Position numbers and translations under genes: made by a program. This document shows, in pieces, positions 57,164-64,000 of a stretch of 64,000 nt of DNA. The DNA comes from Brachypterus glaber (Eukaryota; Arthropoda; Insecta; Coleoptera; Kateretidae), in contig OY294048.1 in assembly GCA_958510825.1 (NCBI GenBank), forward strand, positions 11,735,589-11,799,588. Reading direction: 5' to 3'. Below the pieces are notes generated by a model that saw nothing but the letters and a program-made list of their open reading frames with translations, was not told the DNA's origin and did not search any database. Every line of letters begins with the position of its first letter. The stretch's first letter is position 1.

Positions 57164-57611
57164 TTATAAATATAAATTAAAAATTAAGTTTAAATATATC
57201 TCTAATTAACGTTTATTTAATTAATGGCTATAAATAATTTATAAAATACACAATTACAGTGAATAAATGTTATATATAATTTTGACAACAGGACATGTTT
57301 AATTTTCGAACAATGGTTTAATATTACAACTCGTTTTCATAATAGTACGTTATTATTAAAACAACACTATCCACGTAAATTACGTAAATAATAATAGCCA
57401 TTAAAAAGGTTATATTTAAATTTAATTAGATAATTACAAGGGACTTTGTATGACTTTCTATCTAAAGCCTTTCTTTGTTAAAGGTTTACGTTGAAAATAG
57501 GTGTAAGAGTTTTTGGCGTAATACTAATAAATCTCTTGTTACATTATCTCAAAAATTTTGTTTTAACCCTTAAGCAGGCAGGTGCATTTTTTTTTAAATG
57601 ACGATTGATTT
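57164..57611. other. Spacer
   Basis: AT-rich, nothing recognised. Confidence 0.4.
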
Positions 57612-57870
57612 TTAGCTAAACTGTAAAATGTTAACTGAATATTCAGTTAAAAATGGATATGAAATCGGAAGTTATTATCCTATACAATTTTACTTTAATT
57701 TTTGTTAAAAACACGCAATATTTCATGTTCGTTCTTAAATATTAAAGTACGTGACTTTAGAACTATAGTGTTTTGAACAAAAATTAAAGTACATTTGTAT
57801 AGGGTTATAACTTCCTATCCATTTGTTACTGAAAATTCAGTTTACTTTTTACAGTGTAGTTTAAAGCAGT
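57612..57870. repeat. Inverted repeat, about 100-bp arms
   Basis: CTAAACTGTAAAATG..AACTGAATATTCAGTT and AGTTATTATCCTATACAA at the left face TTGTATAGGGTTATAACTT and AAACTACACTGTAAAAAG-type sequence at the right. Confidence 0.7.
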
Positions 57871-57981
57871 TAGAGTGCTGGGTTTGCGTTAACACGTTAA
57901 GCTCCTCACAAAGTTAACCCTCTGTGATAATGAGGGGCATGCGTATCTCTCACTATAACCCTGTTTTTTAAACATTATTAA

Positions 57982-58129
57982 GGGAACGTTCAAGTATTAC
58001 GTAACGCATATTTTGATCATTTTGGACCCCCCCCCCCCGTAACTTTATTTTCCTATACCATTAACATAGGCGTAACACTCCAAAATGACCCCTCCCCCTA
58101 GAAGAGTTACGTAATACTTTAATGTTCCC
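57982..58129. mobile_element. GGGAACGTTC MITE, full copy, TAA duplication
   Basis: Inverted ends GGGAACGTTCAAGTATTACG and CGTAATACTTTAATGTTCCC; TAA at 57979-57981 and 58130-58132. A 3-bp TAA/TTA duplication is the hallmark of PIF/Harbinger elements. The centre has 13 consecutive C (58027-58039). Confidence 0.8.
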
Positions 58130-58132
58130 TAA

Positions 58133-59055
58133 GTGAGATAGTTATTTTTGCACGATCGGGTAATTTGACGTGTTTACTAGCCTAATTACCACAGCAGTAG
58201 GTTATGTTTACAAATTGCTGATCGTTAAGTAAATTACTTACCGATCGGAAGGCGGTAAGTTAATAATAATCTAATTTTTAATTTTTAAAGCTTTAAATTA
58301 GTTTTTATTAAAGCTTAATATTAAATTACAACTGGAACAATAACTTTTAAACGCTATTGGACTTCTTTGAACGAAATAATTATTTATTAATAGGCCAACA
58401 GTAACTTTTCTATGTTTTCACATATTTTTTTCACTGCACAATGTTTTGATTTTTTTTTAACTATTTTCATACCGATCTTTGGATTTGTCGGTATACCGAC
58501 ATGCATACCACGGAAACGCCAACCCATAAGATTTTTCCCTACCAAAAATCGCTCAACAATCGCTAAACAACACAACGCTAACATGTCGGAACGAGAACCC
58601 ATAAGATTTTCCCCTACCAAAAATCGATCAACGCGCCTAAAGATTTCACTTCAAAAAAAAAATCAATTTGAAAAAAAAATAGGGGCAATACAATTAGGTT
58701 TAGTCTACTTACAAGTGGGAGGTGTATACTATAGAATTCGAAGCATTATATTTCGTCACAGTTTCTTTGATATTTACAATTATGGCGAAGGCGCTTGTAT
58801 TGATATGGTCCTGGGCCGGAGCTTTTCAAGTTACGACTCATAACATATGAGGCATTTACCACATACCTACATGAATAGTAAACTTGTTCGTTTTAGTCAA
58901 AGAAGCGTGGATAATAACACTTAAAAAAAAGTCCAAACACCCCTTTATCAGACTGACGCATTTTTCGCTGGATCTTTCCCGAGTTAAGTGGTATTTTCAA
59001 AGATGTTTTCTCAAAAATTTGGTAATCTTTTGAGTTTTTTATTTAGATATATTAT
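58133..59055. other. No gene; short direct duplication at 58522-58631
   Basis: ACCCATAAGATTTTxCCCTA through CCAAAAATCG occurs at 58522-58557 and again 75 bases on. The 143-codon frame 58412-58843 and the minus frame 58387-58620 run across it; composition and absence of any motif argue against a gene, though this is the second longest frame in the window. Confidence 0.5.
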
Positions 59056-59320
59056 TTTGCTTCCCTATTTAGAAAACTTTCAAAATTTTGTAATATTTTT
59101 TTTTTGCATATTAATGCGTTTTTTGTCGTTTTGTGTCAATTAAATCAATTTCAAGCAAAAAAATTGCCGCTTGATCGGTCGGTCGAAAGGTCTGTCCGGG
59201 AAATCTTGTGGGCACAATAATTTAAGAAATCTTTAAGCTAGAGACTTGAAATTTGGCATACAGGTATGTTACCAAAATGGGAAAAATACATTTGAGAGTG
59301 AAGGGGTAAATATTTTTAAA
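59056..59320 (+). repeat. Interspersed repeat family R5, copy 2
   Basis: Diverged relative of 47352-47650; runs straight into the minisatellite, which suggests that the minisatellite is the 3' part of this family. Confidence 0.72.
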
Positions 59321-59590
59321 TATTTTGAAATATTTTTTTCAAAATTGGTATATAGGGGTTTTTGGGGCCGCCGAATATGAATCTGATAATATTTTTTTTC
59401 TAATTTTACCCCCTAAAGGGCGGGTGGTAGTTATCCTGAAAATTGGTATATTGGGGTTTTGAGGTTACTGAAAGTGAATATGATAATAACAAAATTCTAA
59501 CTCCACTCCCTAAGGGACGGGGGTTGTTTTTGTGAAAATTTGTATATTGAGGTTTTTGAGGTTATTGAAAGTAAATCTGACAATAAAAAA
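59321..59590 (+). repeat. Short minisatellite related to 49189-50065
   Basis: Two to three units with AAAATTGGTATATxGGGGTTTT, GAATCTGATAATA and CCCCCTAAAGGG. Confidence 0.8.
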
Positions 59591-60088
59591 TCCATTTCTC
59601 ACTACCAAGTAGTTACACTGAAAATCATTTTGCACTGAAGAACACGTTTTTTAATAAGTATTGTATATTTTGGAGAAAAAAAAATCTTTTTTCGGGGTCC
59701 AAAGTAAACGTATACTACCTCTGTTGTAAAGCTGCAATGAGTATAATGAGAATTAATAGAACTGTAAGCTTGTAGTAACCCTTGCCCAACTCTGCCCTGT
59801 ATATAGATATATTTATCTAGCTTATAACAAGAATTTATTCCAAAATAACCGCCAAATCTGTGTTAAGAGTGTATATTTGAAATTCAAACTATCTAGTTTA
59901 CATTTCTTGCTCTTTATGGTTTACTTTCCTTTAAAGATAAATAGAACTAAATTGGGAAATACATTTTGACATTTGGTGGTTGGTATTCCTTTATCTTAAA
60001 TAAACGTAAGGGTAATAATAAGATTTAAGATTTTAGAATTGCTTTTGATATCACAGTTAACTCATAGTGCGCTATAGCGCTAACTATA
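59591..60088. other. No gene recognised
   Basis: AT-rich; nothing found. Confidence 0.4.
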
Positions 60089-60402
60089 CACGGTAAAAAA
60101 TGTATGTAAAATAGTGTAAAAATATCTTAAATTCCTACAATCTAAAATATATTTTCTGCAATTAAAAAAAATGTAAAATTTTGCCTCATTTTATACCTTA
60201 ATGTTAATATACATAATATAAAAGATCGGTAAAGTTTTGTAAATTAATTTAAATTTCAGAAAATTACAACAATAATGTAAAATTATCTTAAATTACATAG
60301 ATTTGCATTGATTTTACAGAAAATTACATATCGGTTCATGCTTTAGGGAACATTTTACGAATCAGTATTTGGCAACCAGTTGCCATTTTTTTACAGTTAC
60401 AG
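60089..60402. repeat. CACTA-like short element, diverged
   Basis: Starts CACGGTAAAAAATGTATG and ends TTTTTTTACAGT, like 62261-63016, and is also full of TGTAAAAT words. TA may flank it on both sides. Weak call. Confidence 0.5.
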
Positions 60403-60532
60403 TTTACCCTTGGTCTTATAAAACCAAATTACGCATTTAATGAGTATTTGTTTATATGTATTACTATGTATTTGTATTTTTTATATTATGTATATGTTTA
60501 TATTGGGCGTTATCCCGTAACTCATCTGGAAA
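60403..60532. other. Spacer
   Basis: Nothing recognised. Confidence 0.4.
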
Positions 60533-60701
60533 ATGGCCGAAATCACAGATTTAGCTTTAGAGTTTGGTGTAAGTGAAAGAACAATTAAGAGAATTAGAAC
60601 AAAATGGCTGGCTGAAGGTACTATATTCAGGCTGTGGGCTTAGGTATAAAAAAGGTAGTGGTGCTAAAGATGATGAGCAGCTAGTTGACTATCTATCTTA
60701 G
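60533..60701 (+). pseudogene. Helix-turn-helix fragment, possibly from a transposase
   Basis: ATG at 60533 opens 36 codons, LALEFGVSERTIKRIRTKWL being a plausible helix-turn-helix (the GVS turn followed by a basic recognition helix). A stop at 60641-60643 follows; the next frame continues with RYKKGSGAKDDEQLVDYLS to 60701, suggesting one frameshift near 60630. Such domains open many DNA transposases and some host regulators. No other exon seen nearby. Confidence 0.4.
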
Positions 60702-60715
60702 AGAAAATCAAATTC

Positions 60716-61084
60716 AATTTTACCGTCTTATATAGCAGCATAACCACAGAAATCTAATTTAATAAGCAAACTCAAGTTTGCATTTATTTAGAAATAGGCA
60801 ACCCATTAAACAGCTATGTATATGTATTAAATATAAAACCCAGCTAAATGAAAATCATATTTAATGTTTGACATACCAACATATATAAATTTGCATGGTA
60901 TTTATAATTATTTTGTGCTTTGCCTTTCTTAAAAATTAATAAAAAAATTAGAAAATTTTAATTTTTTTTTTCGGGATCGTAGGAAAACTAGTGTACATAA
61001 CTCCTTGGAAAGTGTAGGTGAGGTTTCCTTCCCACTCGCGTTTAATATGTCACTTTCCACACTAGTTATGTAATATACTATTGA
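60716..61084. repeat. Interspersed repeat family R4, full copy 2
   Basis: Collinear with 32790-33153, ending CACACTAGTTATGTAATATA. Confidence 0.8.
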
Positions 61085-62134
61085 AATATTTGTTATAAAA
61101 CATTGCATTTTTATGTCAAATTCACTTAACCTATAAATGTTTAATGTGACAACTTCATTTAAATAAATATAACCTAATTTAAATAGTATTTAAACAGTAC
61201 AAAATTAGTAAAAAATGACTTTAATAATTTTGACAATAGCACAATTTTTGTGGCGCCTTCTGTAATATCAAGGGACTTTTGTTATAGTTGGTAATATATT
61301 CAATTCCAATATGGCAATTTAAATTTTGCTCAAAAAATAGTATTCAAAATGGATTTCACCAGGTGACATGGGTCCTATGTTAGTCACTTGTGCAGCCTTA
61401 TTTACAAATACGATGTAAAAACGTAAAAAACGTAAAAACCTAAAATAATCAATTCATGCAAATAAATGGTGCAATGTACAATTGACAATTTTACGTTTTT
61501 ACATTTACATTTTTACGTATTTACGTCGTATTTGAAAATAAGCTTTTAGCCCGTTTTCTAAATCGTTGGTTATTTTATAAGTAAACATGACATATGGGTA
61601 GACGGACGGACAAATGGACGGACGGACTTTTAAAACTTTTAAAAGTTATTCAGAACTGTATATAACGCACACTGATGCATTTTTTTTATTTTGGATATTT
61701 ATTTATTTTTGGGGTTTGAAGTAAACGTACAATAATATGCTGCGAAACTACGAGGAGTATAATAAGACAAGATATACTAAAGGATTATTTAAATACGAAA
61801 TTACAATACTCTGAATAGAAATGCATGCAATTTGTAAGTAAACTTAACAAAAGGATACACTTAAGGGCGTTTCTACGAAAACTTACCGCCTGCTGAAGAA
61901 AAATTAGGCAAGAAAATTGCGATGTCTTTGAATAGGCCTTCTCCAGGAAAACATTACCGACTGTTAAATTTTTGATACACTACGATTTATGCATAATTAT
62001 GCTATTTATGCGCTCTGTGGTGTAAAACTGGCCGCGTCCCTTACTATCTTGCATAACTGGATGGAGTATAGTACAGTTCATTAAATTCTCTAAATCAGTA
62101 ATATTGAAATTATTTAAATTAAAGAACTTTTTAA
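61085..62134. other. No gene; inverted repeat at 61399-61541 and GGAC repeat
   Basis: 61399-61440 faces 61489-61541 through CGTAAAAA/TTTTTACG words and ATACGA..TCGTAT. GGACGGAC words at 61601-61627. The rest is unassigned. Confidence 0.5.
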
Positions 62135-62260
62135 GCAAAATATAACGCGCAAATAGATAAAATATTATAAAGAGCTGTTTCCATAAGACACTTGGGGCAT
62201 TCGTTTATTGGAAACTCCCCAACTCGCGGATCGTTTTCCATTGCAAAATTTCCAAACATG

Positions 62261-63016
62261 CACGGTAAAAATTAACTACATTAAATTACATAGTCCGTAA
62301 ATGGTAATATGTTGCCATAGACCGGAACGATAAAAATTACATAGTCCAGAATGGTAATATTTTGCATAGACCGGAACGCTAAAAATTACATAGTCCAGAA
62401 TGGTTTGGACTTTTTGACATAGAGACTTGAAATTTAAAAAAAAAATATTTACTACTTAGAAAATGTTTGTTCCAAATTACAAGTCTCTGTGTCAAAGCTT
62501 TTTTGAAATATCGTAGCGTAAAGTTCATTTGGTTTAATAAATCAAATGATTTGCACCCTTAATAGGAGAATAAACTGCTTACATCTTTCTTTAAAGATCT
62601 ATTGGTTGATAAATATCGTAATTTATAATGAATGTAAATTTTAGGCCACAAATAAAGTATTTAAATATCGTACATAAATAATATTTACCTTTTTTTACAC
62701 TTTTAACACTTTAACCTAGCAGCATGCGTCGCGATCTCTCTAACAATAACAATATTAAACGGTCCGTCTTATGATGCGACGCCTTCTTGGTTATTGTCTA
62801 AAGCGCACGCGCGTCTTAAAATAACATAGCCCGACATTGTAAAATCATGTAAAAATATGTAAATCAATGTAAATATATTTTTTTACATTATTTTACATTC
62901 TTTTACATTCTTTTACATTCTTTTACATTATTTTACATTCTTTTACATAAATTCATGAATCCGTACTCTGTAAATTCATGTATTTTTACATTATTTTACA
63001 TGCAGTTTTTACAGTG
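62261..63016. mobile_element. CACTA-like non-autonomous element, TG duplication
   Basis: Ends CACGGTAAAAA and TTTTTACAGTG. TG lies on both sides (62259-62260, 63017-63018), and the uninterrupted paralogue at 7290-7310 shows a single TG in AAATATGGACG. CAC-GTG ends with 2-3 bp duplications are typical of CACTA/EnSpm elements, a tentative assignment. Inside are 50-bp repeats of ATTACATAGTCCAGAATGGT (62285, 62336, 62385), an inverted repeat around 62402-62510 and a 10-bp tandem array. Confidence 0.75.
62881..62948. repeat. TTTTACATTC 10-bp tandem array
   Basis: Nearly seven units of TTTTACATTC or TTTTACATTA, inside the CACTA-like element; matching TGTAAAAT words precede it, so it can fold back locally. 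Confidence 0.88.
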
Positions 63017-63070
63017 TGGACGCATGCTCCAAAAAAGTGTCTTATGTAACTTAACATTTAATATACTATT

Positions 63071-63406
63071 ATGTTATTTATTCTTTGACATAAGAATTAC
63101 AATCAAGAAATAATTTGTCACTCCCACACCCATAACTATGGACACACCCTTAAACTTCACTAACAATTTATCTTTAAATTACGAAAATCCCTAATATTTT
63201 AATATATTCAAATTTCTTAGTTACACTTTTAATACTTTATACCTACTTTAAACTTTATTTTAACAATATCGTTACAATACGCTAGATAAATTAATTAGGA
63301 TTGTATTTCGTAATTTACATAAAGAACGAAGGGAAAAGTTCCTACATTGATAATTATAACAAATTATAATTTGTTACAGTATTAAATACTATAAAAGTCC
63401 CAACCT
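63071..63406. other. Spacer
   Basis: AT-rich, no feature. Confidence 0.4.
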
Positions 63407-64000
63407 AGAGCAGAAATAAAATTAAAAATAGAGGACAAAACAATAGAAAATCCCAAATAAGTCGCGAATATCTTCGGTAAACATTTCTCCACCGCTACAC
63501 AAAATCAAATGAAGAAACATTTTGGAGAAAATACATCAAAGGAATGAACTATTGGAAAAAGAATATCGTCAACCTTCTTTTTTGAGCCAGTAACAATAAA
63601 CGAACTAAAAAACATAATCATAAATCTCAAAAACACAAACTCTACAGGTATAGACGATGGTTCGGTTAAAGTCCTAAAAGAAGTACATGAAGCAATCCTA
63701 GATCCGTTAGCAACCTTAATTAATAACTCTGTTAAATGTGGAAAATTTCCTTCGTCATTAAAACTAGCGTCGATTACACCAATACATAAAAAAGCTGAAA
63801 AGGATAATTTAGAGAACTATAGGCCGATTTCACTTCTGAGCATTTTTTCAAAAATATTTGAACGCGTCATCTACAATAAGCTCCTTAACTTTATAGAGAA
63901 ATATAAAATACTAGCTGACTCACAACATGGTTTTCGCCCTGAACGCTCCACTAAAACTGCCTTCGCCCAGTTCGTTGACTATATTTATAGAAACTTGGAT
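63407..64000 (+). pseudogene. LINE reverse transcriptase N-terminal part, runs off the window
   Basis: In one frame: IEDKTIENPK, stop TAA (63458-63460), VANIFGKHFST, stop TGA (63545-63547), then about 150 open codons to the window edge. The open part has FFEPVTINELKNIIINLK, STGIDDGSVKVLK, FPSSLKLASITPIHKK, NYRPISLLSIFSKIFERVI and QHGFRPERSTKTAF, the known order of reverse transcriptase motifs 0-2 in CR1/Jockey-like LINEs. The catalytic FADD box would lie beyond the window. Stops show it is decaying. It may belong to the same clade as 43100-44062. Confidence 0.9.

Larger units (their letters stand above)
62135..63070. repeat. Interspersed repeat interrupted by a CACTA-like element (pair of 7200-7370)
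   Basis: 62135-62260 and 63017-63070 together match 7200-7370. The interruption is 62261-63016. Confidence 0.72.

Noticed and set aside
58412..58843. 143-codon frame
   Set aside because: Overlaps a 75-bp direct duplication and an opposite-strand frame; the hydrophobic start and basic middle match no family I know. Left as unassigned.

Overview
The window reads as a transposon graveyard from a large, AT-rich animal genome, most likely an insect. I infer this from tRNA-headed SINEs, CR1/Jockey-like LINE reverse transcriptase, many non-autonomous foldback elements with TA target duplications, long A/T runs and microsatellites. I found no host gene, functional tRNA, rRNA or CRISPR array. Almost every recognisable feature is a mobile element, a relic of one, or a tandem repeat. 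The sequence is a scaffold piece with a 200-bp N gap at 23768-23967.

Layout. 1-7.4 kb: foldback elements, a SINE with a 12-bp target duplication, and a 1.9-kb DNA transposon with 8-bp duplications that holds a nested element rich in TGACGTCA palindromes. 7.4-13.9 kb: sparse interspersed repeats. 13.9-15.2 kb: a young 5'-truncated retrotransposon with an open 3' coding end, poly(A) tail and 14-bp target duplication. 15.5-16.9 kb: a tandem array of 436-bp units, each carrying a type I hammerhead ribozyme, led by an inverted partial copy. This is the best candidate here for an unusual biological system, a retrozyme-like family. 18.0-22.5 kb: a foldback element with internal subrepeats, then a tandem duplication of a foldback plus a hAT remnant; one duplicate carries a SINE and the other keeps the empty site. 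26.2-32.4 kb: a young LTR retrotransposon on the minus strand with a primer-binding site, a polypurine tract and a 4-bp duplication but no coding capacity. 33-42 kb: inverted-repeat elements and a tandem duplication. 42.9-44.1 kb: a dead LINE reverse transcriptase on the minus strand. 44.6-63.4 kb: more TA-flanked foldbacks, minisatellites, a PIF/Harbinger-like MITE and a CACTA-like nested insertion. 63.4-64.0 kb: a LINE reverse transcriptase that runs off the window.

How the parts interact. No pathway is encoded. The relations are insertional: SINE into foldback, foldback into an older repeat, CACTA-like element into another repeat. Several have an uninterrupted paralogue in the same window, which fixes the exact insertion point and relative age. 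Family names come from reading motifs by eye; no database search was possible.
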